In this document: piece by piece, positions 1 to 7,739 of the stretch
How positions within the stretch are numbered: the first letter of the stretch is position 1
How the letters are laid out: every line of letters begins with the position of its first letter
The notes under the pieces: model-generated
Database searches by the model: none
Seen by the model: the letters and a program-made list of their open reading frames with translations, nothing else
Told to the model about the DNA's origin: nothing
Source: CAZWMK01 sp964635065
Lineage (GTDB): Bacteria; Pseudomonadota; Alphaproteobacteria; Sphingomonadales; Sphingomonadaceae
Assembly (NCBI GenBank): GCA_964635065.1
Contig: CAZWMK010000102.1
Span: 1-8,281 of the forward strand
Reading direction: 5' to 3'
Length of the DNA stretch: 8,281 nt
Translations under genes and position numbers: made by a program

Positions 1-1496
<1,496 letters not shown>

Positions 1497-1515
1497 GGCG
1501 ACTTGCCTGATGATG

Positions 1516-1546
1516 ACGGCGGTGCCCCTTTGGGCGCCGCCGTTTT
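1516..1546 (+). terminator. Rho-independent terminator of katG
   Basis: A 12-bp stem (1516-1527 with 1532-1543, one T-G wobble) closes a CTTT loop. It is followed by a run of four T ending at 1546. It begins 19 bases after the katG stop. The other strand lacks a T run, so it should act on katG only and not on the convergent dioxygenase gene. Confidence 0.88.
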
Positions 1547-1573
1547 CATGTCTGCCTTCAGGCTTTTGACGGC

Positions 1574-2347
1574 TCAGCGGAAAGCATAGGCATCCATGCG
1601 CAGCACGCCATAGGTAATGCTTTCATGCAATCGTTCGACATGCGCCTCGCTCCCTGCTGCGCCAAACGCCACGAACAGCGGCAGCAGATGTTCTTCTGTC
1701 GGGTGATTGCGCACGGCGTGCGGTGCCAGCCGGCGATAGTCGCACAGATCGTCGATTCGCCCCGCGATCAGGGCGGCGTGGCACCATTCGGCAAAATCGC
1801 GCACCCATGACGGTTCATGCGCGACGGAAACGGCGTGCAGCCCGGAGAGGTCATGCGTCATGGAGCCGCTGGCAAGAATGAGGACATTCTCGGCGCGCAA
1901 CGCGGACAGCGCCCGCCCCAGGCGGAAGTGATGAGCCGGGCCAAGCCGACTTTGCACCGACAGTTGCAGCACGGGGACATCATGCGCAGGCAACATCAGC
2001 GATAATGGCACCCATGCGCCGTGGTCCAGACCACGCGTCCGGTCGATTGCCGCCGGCATCCCTTCGCGCTCCAGCAGTGCGGCGATGCGCGACGCCAGCG
2101 CCGGTGCGCCCGGCGCCGGATAACGAAGTCTGTAAAGCGCGCGCGGAAATCCGTGGAAATCGTGGATCGTATCGTTGTGCGTCACGGCATTGACCGTCGG
2201 CACCGCCGTCTCCCAGTGCGCCGAAACCACCAGAATCGCCGCTGGCCGCGCCAGATCCGCACCCAGCGAACGCAGAAATGTCCGCGCGGCGACATCTTCG
2301 AATGGCAGGGTCGGGGCACCATGCGAAATGAAAAGGGCGGGCTGCAT
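1574..2347 (-). CDS. LigB/DODA-type class III extradiol ring-cleavage dioxygenase
   Basis: A 257-residue cytosolic enzyme of the 4,5-DOPA extradiol dioxygenase family (YgiD-like). The family opens catechol-type rings using a bound metal. FISHGAPTL (His9), VVSAHWET (His44), GLDHGAWVPL (His109), GSMTHDL (His165) and NHPTEEHLLPL (His215, His220) are the family's conserved His motifs and supply the likely metal and catalytic residues. Length is normal. I chose the ATG at 2347 because AGGAGG lies six bases upstream; a start 13 codons earlier has no such site and the extension looks unlike the family. The gene converges on katG and diverges from the flavoprotein gene, so a shared role in aromatic or alicyclic catabolism is possible but unproven. 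The natural substrate cannot be read from the sequence. Confidence 0.9.
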   Translation of the reverse strand: MQPALFISHGAPTLPFEDVAARTFLRSLGADLARPAAILVVSAHWETAVPTVNAVTHNDTIHDFHGFPRALYRLRYPAPGAPALASRIAALLEREGMPAAIDRTRGLDHGAWVPLSLMLPAHDVPVLQLSVQSRLGPAHHFRLGRALSALRAENVLILASGSMTHDLSGLHAVSVAHEPSWVRDFAEWCHAALIAGRIDDLCDYRRLAPHAVRNHPTEEHLLPLFVAFGAAGSEAHVERLHESITYGVLRMDAYAFR

Positions 2348-2402
2348 GAAAGGCCTCCTGATAGCCGAACGGGTCTTGTGCAGCAAGAATAGGCCAGTCT
2401 AT

Positions 2403-2421
2403 TTCGCATGAACATTGCGAA
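2403..2421. promoter_or_regulatory. Inverted repeat, candidate operator
   Basis: TTCGCA and TGCGAA form perfect 6-bp arms around a 7-bp spacer. The dyad lies just downstream of the predicted -10 box of the dioxygenase promoter, at or just after the expected start point, where a bound repressor would block transcription. No regulator gene is seen in the window. Confidence 0.4.
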
Positions 2422-2428
2422 TTTATCT

Positions 2429-2458
2429 ATTTTAATCATGCATATATGCATAGATCAA
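2429..2458 (-). promoter_or_regulatory. Predicted promoter of the dioxygenase gene
   Basis: On the minus strand, TTGATC (2458-2453) and TAAAAT (2434-2429) are separated by 18 bp. This resembles a sigma-70 promoter in a stretch that is clearly more AT-rich than its surroundings. It points at the dioxygenase gene, with a leader of about 75 bases. This is a motif match only. Confidence 0.5.
2438..2451. promoter_or_regulatory. 14-bp perfect palindrome in the promoter spacer
   Basis: ATGCATATATGCAT reads the same on both strands and sits inside the spacer between the predicted -35 and -10 boxes of the dioxygenase promoter. A dimeric regulator binding here could control the dioxygenase gene and perhaps also the divergent flavoprotein gene. 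This is inferred from symmetry and position alone. Confidence 0.4.
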
Positions 2459-2520
2459 TACTTATCGAGGTCACGACCATCGCGCTTGCTCACACGATCA
2501 CCCGCATACTATATATAACA

Positions 2521-2529
2521 TGGTATAAA
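2521..2529 (+). promoter_or_regulatory. Possible extended -10 promoter of the flavoprotein gene
   Basis: TGGTATAAA fits an extended -10 element (TGnTATAAT) and would give a leader of about 40 bases before the ATG at 2576. No clear -35 box is found at normal spacing. An alternative pair, TTGCTC (2486) with TATATA (2510), is also possible. Confidence 0.35.
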
Positions 2530-2575
2530 ATTAATGCGGCCATCTCAGAGCTGCTCCTGGCCTTGGAGGATAAGC

Positions 2576-4294
2576 ATGAATGTTCATCGTGGCGGTGCCC
2601 GTTCGGCGACCTGGGATGTCGATGTTCTTGTCATCGGAAGCGGCGGCGCGGCCTTCACGGCCGCCATCGCGGCACGCAAGAAGGGCCTTGATGTCCTGAT
2701 GGTGGAAAAGGATGCCCAACTGGGCGGCACCACGGCCTTTTCCGGCGCAGTTCTCTGGATCCCCGCCAACCCCAAGATCGGTGGCGAAGCGGCGGACAAG
2801 ATCACCGATGCCCGCAGCTATCTTCAGGCGCAGGCCGGCAATTATTTCAATCCCGCGCGCGTCGATGCATTTTTGCGCAACGGGCCGGAAATGGTCGCGT
2901 TTCTCGAACGCGAGACAGAGGCGGAATTCTTCCATTTCCCCTACCCTGACTATCATCCGGAACAGCCGGGATCGAGCACGATGCGTTCCATCGGCACCTA
3001 TGATTATGATTATGCCAAGCTTGGCGAACACCGCGACCTGCTGCGCTCCGGACTGACGCAGACTAATTTCATGGGCCTTGCGGTCGGTTCAAACGTCGAG
3101 ATGAAACAACTGATGAGTGCCGGTCGCTCGCTGAGCGGCCTGGCCTTTGTCGTGCGCAAAATGCTTGCGGTGCTTGGGCAGGTCATCCGTTTCGGCCAGC
3201 CGCAGCCTGTCACACGTGGACGCGCCCTCATTGCCCGCCTGCTGCGCACTGCGATCGACAGCGGTGTGCAGATCTGGACAGCCTCACCCGCCCGCGAACT
3301 GATTACCGAAGGCGACCGCGTCACCGGAGCGGTGGTGGAAACTCAAAACGGTCCTTGCCGCGTCCATGCCAATCGCGGCGTCGTGCTGGCTGCGGGCGGC
3401 TTCCCGCACGACCCAGAGCGGCAGCGCCAGATGTTTTCCCATGTCGCAGCCGGGCATGAGCATCGCACGCTTGCCCCGCTGACAAATACGGGCGACAGCG
3501 CACGCATGGCCGAGGCCCTGGGCGCATCGGTCGATTTCAATGTCCAGCAGCCAGCCGCCTTCATGCCCGTATCGGTCATCCCCTATTATACCGGGCCGAA
3601 ATCACTGTGGCCGCATATTGTCGACCGGCAAAAACCCGGCTTCATCTGCGTGACGCGCGACGGCAAACGCTTTTTCGATGAATCCGCACCTTATCATGAT
3701 TTCATCCCGGCCCTGGTCAAAGCCTGTGCGGCACAGGGACAAAAAGATGCCTGCTGCTACATGATTGCCGATTACCGGACTATCCGTCGCTATGGCATGG
3801 GCTTCGCCAAGCCAGCCCCTGTGCCTTTTCGGCAGCATGTCCGTTCAGGCTATCTGCTGGAGGGCGCAACGCTTGCCGACATTGCCCAACAGGCAGGCAT
3901 TGATGCGGCACAACTGGAAGCGACCGTCGCCCGCTTCAACGAGCATGCCCGCAAAGGCGAAGACCCGGATTTCGGGCGCGGCCAGAACATCTACGATCAT
4001 TCGCAGGGCGACCCCGACCACAAGCCCAACCCCAATCTTGGTCCGGTCGAACATGGTCCGTTTTTCGCGCTGCGCATCATTCCCGGCGACATCGGGACTT
4101 TCGCTGGCATCCGCACCAATGCCAGTGCCCAGGTGCTCGGCGCGAACGACACCCCGATCGCCGGCCTTTATGCGGCGGGCAACGATGCGCTCGCAATTGC
4201 TTCGGGCGCCTATCCGGGCGCCGGCGGCACGCTCGGCCCGGGCATGACGCTGGGCTATATCGCTGCCAAGCACATGGCAGGCGAAAGCATCTGA
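2576..4294 (+). CDS. FAD-dependent oxidoreductase, 3-ketosteroid dehydrogenase (KstD)-like
   Basis: A 572-residue flavoprotein of the fumarate reductase/KstD superfamily (FAD_binding_2). The N-terminal Rossmann motif is VIGSGGAAFTAA (residues 19-30), with the ribose-binding Glu of VEK at 44. GGTTAFSGAVLWIP (50-63) is the family's second FAD signature. YPDYHPEQPG (123-132) and YPGAGGTLGP (546-555) resemble KstD active-site regions. Tyr546 and Gly550 have the spacing of the catalytic Tyr487/Gly491 of Rhodococcus KstD1. ASGAYPGAGG close to the end completes FAD binding. The enzyme probably introduces a double bond next to a ring ketone, but whether the substrate is a steroid or another alicyclic ketone is unknown. 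The ATG at 2576 is preferred because GGAGG lies six bases upstream; the upstream ATG at 2534 lacks such a site. No signal peptide is seen. Confidence 0.85.
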   Translation: MNVHRGGARSATWDVDVLVIGSGGAAFTAAIAARKKGLDVLMVEKDAQLGGTTAFSGAVLWIPANPKIGGEAADKITDARSYLQAQAGNYFNPARVDAFLRNGPEMVAFLERETEAEFFHFPYPDYHPEQPGSSTMRSIGTYDYDYAKLGEHRDLLRSGLTQTNFMGLAVGSNVEMKQLMSAGRSLSGLAFVVRKMLAVLGQVIRFGQPQPVTRGRALIARLLRTAIDSGVQIWTASPARELITEGDRVTGAVVETQNGPCRVHANRGVVLAAGGFPHDPERQRQMFSHVAAGHEHRTLAPLTNTGDSARMAEALGASVDFNVQQPAAFMPVSVIPYYTGPKSLWPHIVDRQKPGFICVTRDGKRFFDESAPYHDFIPALVKACAAQGQKDACCYMIADYRTIRRYGMGFAKPAPVPFRQHVRSGYLLEGATLADIAQQAGIDAAQLEATVARFNEHARKGEDPDFGRGQNIYDHSQGDPDHKPNPNLGPVEHGPFFALRIIPGDIGTFAGIRTNASAQVLGANDTPIAGLYAAGNDALAIASGAYPGAGGTLGPGMTLGYIAAKHMAGESI

Positions 4295-4867
4295 TCAGCG
4301 GTCGGCTGGGAGCGGATTATTCTGGGACTGGTGCCTTGTTTCACGGACAAGGGACCAGTCGTAGCCAAGGCCTTGCACGCGTTGCCGCAGCATGGACTTT
4401 ACCGATTCGGACAGCTGCGGCGCACGGGAAAGCACCCAAAGATAACGCCCGGATGGTTCGCCGACGATGGACCAGCGATAGTCCTCGTCCCGGTCAAGCA
4501 CCCAGTAATCGCCATAGAAAGGGCCGAAGAAAGAGACCTTGAGCTTGGCACCGGTCACTGTGTCGGCGACCTTGGCCTTGCCGGTCGCCGTCTTCACCGG
4601 GCCATCGACGGTGCGCAGACGGCAGCTGTTCAGGACGCGCAATGAACCATCCGCATTGCGCGTGTAATCGGCAGTGACGGCTTCGCAGTCTTTCTGGAAC
4701 GACGCATCATAGCGATAAAGTTCGTACCAGCGCCCAAGGTAACGATCGAGATCAACCGCGCGCGCAGGCTCCGGCACGGCCCGGTTACCGACAGGCGGGG
4801 GAGACAGCGCAGCACAGGCCGGCAGGACAAACAAGGCGGTGACGAGAAATATCGTGTTGAAACGCAC
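4295..4867 (-). CDS. blc: Outer-membrane lipoprotein lipocalin (Blc family)
   Basis: A 190-residue bacterial lipocalin, a small beta-barrel that binds lipids or other hydrophobic ligands. The N-terminus is a lipoprotein signal, a hydrophobic stretch ending in LPAC, with Cys18 as the predicted lipidated residue. The next residue is Ala rather than Asp, which suggests outer-membrane sorting. YLGRWYEL (43-50) holds the lipocalin G-x-W signature. YGDYWVLDRDEDYRW (118-132) and GRYLWVLSR (140-148) are typical Blc strands. Cys61 and Cys82 could form a disulfide. The start is GTG, supported by GAGG six bases upstream. Its TGA directly abuts the TGA of the convergent flavoprotein gene, with no room for a terminator between them. 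Its upstream region is cut by the assembly gap, so the promoter is not fully visible. Confidence 0.9.
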   Translation of the reverse strand: MRFNTIFLVTALFVLPACAALSPPPVGNRAVPEPARAVDLDRYLGRWYELYRYDASFQKDCEAVTADYTRNADGSLRVLNSCRLRTVDGPVKTATGKAKVADTVTGAKLKVSFFGPFYGDYWVLDRDEDYRWSIVGEPSGRYLWVLSRAPQLSESVKSMLRQRVQGLGYDWSLVRETRHQSQNNPLPADR

Positions 4868-4925
4868 GCCGCACCTCGGATCGCTTCAGCCAGGGAAAGG
4901 AAGCATTTGCACCGGACTGCAAAGC

Positions 4926-4962
4926 GCCAGACATGTGGATAGATATGATGGGGACGGCACCC
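4926..4962. repeat. 37-bp direct repeat, left copy at gap edge
   Basis: The last 37 bases before the Ns are identical to the first 37 bases after them (5063-5099). This is most simply a shared contig end. If so, the true sequence may contain it once, or it may be the edge of a longer repeat that broke the assembly. Confidence 0.95.
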
Positions 4963-5062
4963 NNNNNNNNNNNNNNNNNNNNNNNNNNNNNNNNNNNNNN
5001 NNNNNNNNNNNNNNNNNNNNNNNNNNNNNNNNNNNNNNNNNNNNNNNNNNNNNNNNNNNNNN
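4963..5062. other. Assembly gap of 100 N
   Basis: Exactly 100 undetermined bases, the usual placeholder for a scaffold gap of unknown length. Distances across it are not reliable. Apparent reading frames through it are not real genes. Confidence 0.98.
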
Positions 5063-5099
5063 GCCAGACATGTGGATAGATATGATGGGGACGGCACCC
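5063..5099. repeat. 37-bp direct repeat, right copy at gap edge
   Basis: Perfect copy of 4926-4962, beginning directly after the last N. Its end contains TGGGGACGGCACCC. That resembles the GGGGAC...GCACC motifs seen beside REP-type repeats in some genomes, a weak hint that the break lies in a dispersed repeat. Confidence 0.95.
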
Positions 5100-5475
5100 A
5101 ATGCCTTAACTAATTATCTGATATTACTACACAATAAATATGGAAATACACAAAAAGGCCCCCACAAAGGCCCCCAAACCTTCATTGTAACACCGTATTT
5201 TCTCGCAGCAACGGCAGTTTAACGTTCATGCCCTGAATTGTGGACGCGGGCGAAAACCGGACATGCGATGTCGGCAGGCGCAAGGCTCCAGAGTTGGCAA
5301 GGCCCCTCCCCGGCCAAGGTTTGGCGACCAGTCGCAACGCTTACATCGCATGCGCTAACGCAAACTTGATGACACAGGCGACACCTGCGCGCAGCTAAAC
5401 TGCGCACAGATCAATCAAGGAAAAGGGCAGCCCAATATTGATCGCCCTAGAGTTCATTCATTCCGAAATTGTAGA
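5100..5475. other. Non-coding stretch of about 375 bp
   Basis: No reading frame here looks like a protein. The first 90 bases are AT-rich. The stretch includes the paired GGCCCCC repeat at 5154-5175 and a 10-bp palindrome, CTGCGCGCAG, at 5385-5394. At 5425-5450 a weak hairpin (AGGGC/GCCCT, long loop) could help end the leftward PEP-CTERM transcript, but its stem is too short to call. It may be a remnant of an integrated element. Confidence 0.6.
5154..5175 (+). repeat. Tandem AAAGGCCCCC repeat, candidate integrase arm site
   Basis: AAAGGCCCCC occurs twice with a 12-bp period. A close relative of the pair lies upstream of the integrase remnant (8083-8114) in the same orientation. From general knowledge, islands with DUF4102 integrases carry short G/C-run repeats in both arms as arm-type binding sites. 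If so, this marks the far end of the tRNA-Phe element. Confidence 0.45.
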
Positions 5476-6186
5476 CTAAACACGCTTACGACAACGACCA
5501 AATAATATACCAATAACTCCAAGACCGAGCAAACTAAGCGCTGCAGGTTCCGGGACAGGATCGGGATCTGGATTCACGATGCTTTCCGTACCGAAGTAAA
5601 TGTCATCAATGGCGAAATCATTGCCACCAGCATTGGTGTTCTGATTGACTAAGCTCAGAACAACATTACCCGCGCCCAGCGAGGCCCAACTCGTCGACAG
5701 GCCTTCCCATGTGCCAGCCAGCAGGAGATCGGTGGTAATGACGCCGAGACTGATGGGCGCGCCGCCGTTAAAGCTCAGCGAGAATTCAAGTATGGATTCA
5801 CTACCCGCGCCATAGCTGAAGGTGCTGCAACATACGTTGTTGACGAATGCCTCGAAGAAATAGCTGGTCGCTGAGTCAACAGAGATAGACTGGGATTGCC
5901 AGACAATCTGATTGGCAACCGGCGAACCGTTGCCGACAAACATTAGACCGGAACCGGTGGTATGGTCGCCGGTCGATATGAAAGCACCATTCCAAGGATA
6001 AGGATTGCTCCTGACGGTATATTGCCCTTCGGCGCCATTGCTCCCCGGGACGTATGCATAAGCAGACGCGAAATCAGTGTTACCCGCTTCAAAATCGCCA
6101 TTGGCGACAAGATTAACAGGCACTGCCATAGCGTTTGAAGCCATAATACTGCTGGTTATAATCAAGGCTGCCAGTTTCTTATACAT
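5476..6186 (-). CDS. PEP-CTERM sorting-domain surface protein
   Basis: A 236-residue secreted protein. Residues 1-21 form a signal peptide (KK, hydrophobic core, cleavage after SNAMA). The mature part starts NLVANGDFEAG and contains FAIDDIYFG near 191-199. This fits a jelly-roll, carbohydrate-binding-like fold often found in such proteins. A Pro/Asp linker (205-210) leads to the sorting signal VPEPAALSLLGLGVIG, then a basic tail RCRKRV. In the PEP-CTERM system an exosortase cleaves at this signal and the protein goes to the cell surface or extracellular matrix, linked to polysaccharide production. No exosortase gene is in the window. I chose the ATG at 6186: GAGGAG lies six bases upstream, and a sigma-54 promoter lies only 40 bases upstream. 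G+C is visibly lower than in neighbouring genes, suggesting transfer. The ligand is unknown. Confidence 0.85.
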   Translation of the reverse strand: MYKKLAALIITSSIMASNAMAVPVNLVANGDFEAGNTDFASAYAYVPGSNGAEGQYTVRSNPYPWNGAFISTGDHTTGSGLMFVGNGSPVANQIVWQSQSISVDSATSYFFEAFVNNVCCSTFSYGAGSESILEFSLSFNGGAPISLGVITTDLLLAGTWEGLSTSWASLGAGNVVLSLVNQNTNAGGNDFAIDDIYFGTESIVNPDPDPVPEPAALSLLGLGVIGILFGRCRKRV

Positions 6187-6225
6187 GACCATCTCCTCAT
6201 CGCACATCGCCACGACGCCTAGATG

Positions 6226-6241
6226 GGCAAATTTCATGCCA
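6226..6241 (-). promoter_or_regulatory. Sigma-54 (RpoN) promoter of the PEP-CTERM gene
   Basis: The minus strand reads TGGCATG-AAAT-TTGCC. The consensus is TGGCAYR-N4-TTGCW, so GG at -24 and GC at -12 are at exact spacing and only the last base differs. Transcription would start near 6216, about 30 bases before the start codon. From established knowledge, PEP-CTERM genes in several bacteria are controlled by the PrsK/PrsR two-component system with RpoN. This makes the match more believable than the motif alone. Confidence 0.65.
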
Positions 6242-6269
6242 AAAATTCCTAATACATATAAAACAATTA

Positions 6270-6293
6270 GATGCGCATTCTTTGGCACGCATC
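6270..6293. promoter_or_regulatory. Inverted repeat upstream of the sigma-54 promoter
   Basis: GATGCG (6270-6275) and CGCATC (6288-6293) form 6-bp arms around 12 bases, about 30-50 bp upstream of the -24 box. This could be the binding site of an enhancer-binding protein such as PrsR. That is closer to the promoter than most such sites, so it is a candidate only. Confidence 0.3.
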
Positions 6294-6356
6294 ATCAACT
6301 CCACCATGTAAAGAACGCCGACACTTACGATGCGATAGAATGGGACATCATTCGCG

Positions 6357-7088
6357 CTAAAGATGTTGAGTCATCCTGATGTTTTGCGACCATTCACACC
6401 GCTTGCCGATGATGCGTCCGCCAGCTTCGACGCGCTCCAGCCCCAGCGCCTTCGCCGCGTCGGGCAGTGCGCCTTTGACGACATAGCCGACGATGCTTTG
6501 CAGATTGGCCGCGTAAAGATCGGGAGCCTTGGTCACCACGTCTAAGCGCCCACCAATGCGCGCCGTCTTGATGACGCCAGCCCGGTAAGGCTTGCCCGTA
6601 ATACGACGAAGCCAGCCACGCTGTCGCGCCGTGAAAGCCGCCGCCAGTTCAGGCGGGACATGGGCAAGGAGATGGACATGCGAGCCTTTGCCCTCGCCGT
6701 TTTCGCGGACATAGGCCCAAGCCATCTGGCCGCCACGCTTGGCGATGAAGTCGCGCGCCATATGCGTAAAGCGTCCGATGGCCGCCGCCACTTCGTTGTC
6801 TGGCACGCCCGCCTTTTCCCAATGAATCGTCAGGTGACGATTGAGTGGTAGGCCGATTGCCCACGCGCGTTCGGCCGCCGCGATGATGCCCGCCGCCTGC
6901 TTTGCGGTCAGGCCGTCGCTGATACGGTCGGCACGATTGCGCGCACCGCCCCAGCCGCCAGAAGGGGAAAACGTCGCGCCACTGTAGTTATTGTATAATA
7001 TGGCAATTTGCGTGCCAGTTTCAGACAGTGGCATAATTGCGCCACTTTCTCCCGGCCGCGCAACGCCCTGTTTTCGCGCTTGTCGCAT
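6357..7088 (-). CDS. HUH-type replication/nicking protein (Rep- or relaxase-like), C-terminus probably altered
   Basis: A 243-residue protein with the three motifs of an HUH single-strand endonuclease. Motif I is RHLTIHWEKAG (84-94). The metal-binding HUH motif is SHVHLLAH (136-143; His137 and His139). A Tyr motif is IVGYVVKG (199-206; Tyr202, Lys205). Such enzymes nick DNA at an origin and stay bound to the 5' end through the Tyr, starting rolling-circle replication or transfer. A conserved family core (GGWGGARNRADRISDGLT, 44-61) precedes them. The ATG at 7088 has GAGAG upstream; an earlier TTG is less likely. The expected end, GKRC-x-x-SQNI followed by a basic tail, breaks after Ile237 into RMTQHL and a stop, at the point where G+C falls. 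The last residues may therefore come from a recombination junction. Whether it serves replication or mobilisation is unknown. Confidence 0.62.
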   Translation of the reverse strand: MRQARKQGVARPGESGAIMPLSETGTQIAILYNNYSGATFSPSGGWGGARNRADRISDGLTAKQAAGIIAAAERAWAIGLPLNRHLTIHWEKAGVPDNEVAAAIGRFTHMARDFIAKRGGQMAWAYVRENGEGKGSHVHLLAHVPPELAAAFTARQRGWLRRITGKPYRAGVIKTARIGGRLDVVTKAPDLYAANLQSIVGYVVKGALPDAAKALGLERVEAGGRIIGKRCEWSQNIRMTQHL

Positions 7089-7116
7089 GGCTCTCTCAAG
7101 TTTCAAGTTTCGCGGA

Positions 7117-7152
7117 CAAAAGGAAGGGGAGCGCCGTTGCCAGCCACTCCCC
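7117..7152 (-). terminator. Possible terminator or attenuator between the PC4-like and HUH genes
   Basis: On the minus strand GGGGAGTG (7152-7145) pairs with CGCTCCCC (7133-7126) around an 11-base loop. It is followed by TTCCTTTTG. The stem is strong but the T run is interrupted, so read-through into the HUH gene is likely and expression may be only reduced. Confidence 0.42.
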
Positions 7153-7162
7153 CAAAGTCACG

Positions 7163-7387
7163 CTACGCTGTCTTGTTGGACTGGTTCGCCAGATAGGCGT
7201 TCAAGGCAGCGACCAGTTCCGGCAGCTTTTCCACCGGCAGGCAGACACCCTTGCCATAGGCCAATGCGCCGTCCTTTTCGTACCGCTCGCGAAAATGGAC
7301 ATTCACGCGGCCATAATGAGGCTTTGCCAAATAGACCTGCCAACGCTTGCGGTCGGCCTGATGCTCAAACAACAACCGTTCGGTCAT
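7163..7387 (-). CDS. Small PC4/p15 (YdbC)-like ssDNA-binding protein
   Basis: A 74-residue protein. The pattern YGRVNVHFRERYEKDG (25-40), then GKGVCLPVEKLPELVAALN (46-64) matches the PC4/p15 fold: a beta-sheet with basic and aromatic residues, followed by one helix. Bacterial and phage members bind single-stranded DNA as dimers. I chose the ATG at 7387, with GGAGAG upstream; a TTG at 7411 would add eight residues. It overlaps the end of the winged-helix gene by 23 bases, which suggests translational coupling, and precedes the HUH gene. A partner role, covering the ssDNA made by an HUH nickase, is an inference from this order. The family call rests on pattern recognition in a very short protein. 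Confidence 0.55.
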   Translation of the reverse strand: MTERLLFEHQADRKRWQVYLAKPHYGRVNVHFRERYEKDGALAYGKGVCLPVEKLPELVAALNAYLANQSNKTA

Positions 7388-7739
7388 GCGTCGCTCTCCA
7401 CACCCTGCCAAAAGTCGCTGTTTTTGTCAGACGGCCTCTTGTTGGCACCGAAAGCACCGGCATTGCCTGCACCTCCACGATTTCAACCGGCGTGTGCAGC
7501 ACATGACGGCCATGCCAGCTGCCCTGATGAGTTTCACGCAAGGTTTCAATGGCAAGACCGTGCTTGCGGCGAAGGTCGTAGCAATAAGCCGCGAAGCGAT
7601 AGGCCCAGGAATTGACCTCCAGCGCCGTCACGCCACGCTTGCTCGCCTTGACAAGCGCCAAAAGTGCAAGGGCAGTCTGCCCCTTAACGACAAGGACACC
7701 GGCCGGGCCAATGGCGCGCACAGTAATAGGCTTAGCCAC
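7365..7739 (-). CDS. Winged-helix DNA-binding protein (conserved phage HTH type)
   Basis: A 124-residue protein. Residues from about 18 to 70 (TALALLALVKASKRGVTALE, then a helix with AAYCYDLRRKHGLAIETLRE) look like a small winged-helix domain of the type annotated as a conserved phage helix-turn-helix protein. WHGRHVLHTPVEIVE (about 75-90) would form the wing. It is likely a regulator or DNA-binding helper of the mobile element. The start is GTG at 7739, with a strong GGGAGG five bases upstream; an in-frame ATG at 7778 belongs to the overlapping integrase remnant. The residues after about 95 are not recognisable. It overlaps the PC4-like gene at its 3' end. Confidence 0.6.
   Translation of the reverse strand: MAKPITVRAIGPAGVLVVKGQTALALLALVKASKRGVTALEVNSWAYRFAAYCYDLRRKHGLAIETLRETHQGSWHGRHVLHTPVEIVEVQAMPVLSVPTRGRLTKTATFGRVWRATHDRTVVV

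Noticed and set aside
4630..5222. Reading frames running through the N gap
   Set aside because: They exist only because Ns translate as unknown residues; the gap length is arbitrary.
5219..5407. 62-codon leftward frame in the non-coding stretch
   Set aside because: No ribosome binding site or family resemblance; the translation is Cys/Arg-rich and looks random.
6187..6288. Longer N-terminus for the PEP-CTERM protein
   Set aside because: It would place translated sequence upstream of the sigma-54 promoter and put the signal peptide in the middle; the ATG at 6186 has a well-spaced GAGGAG.
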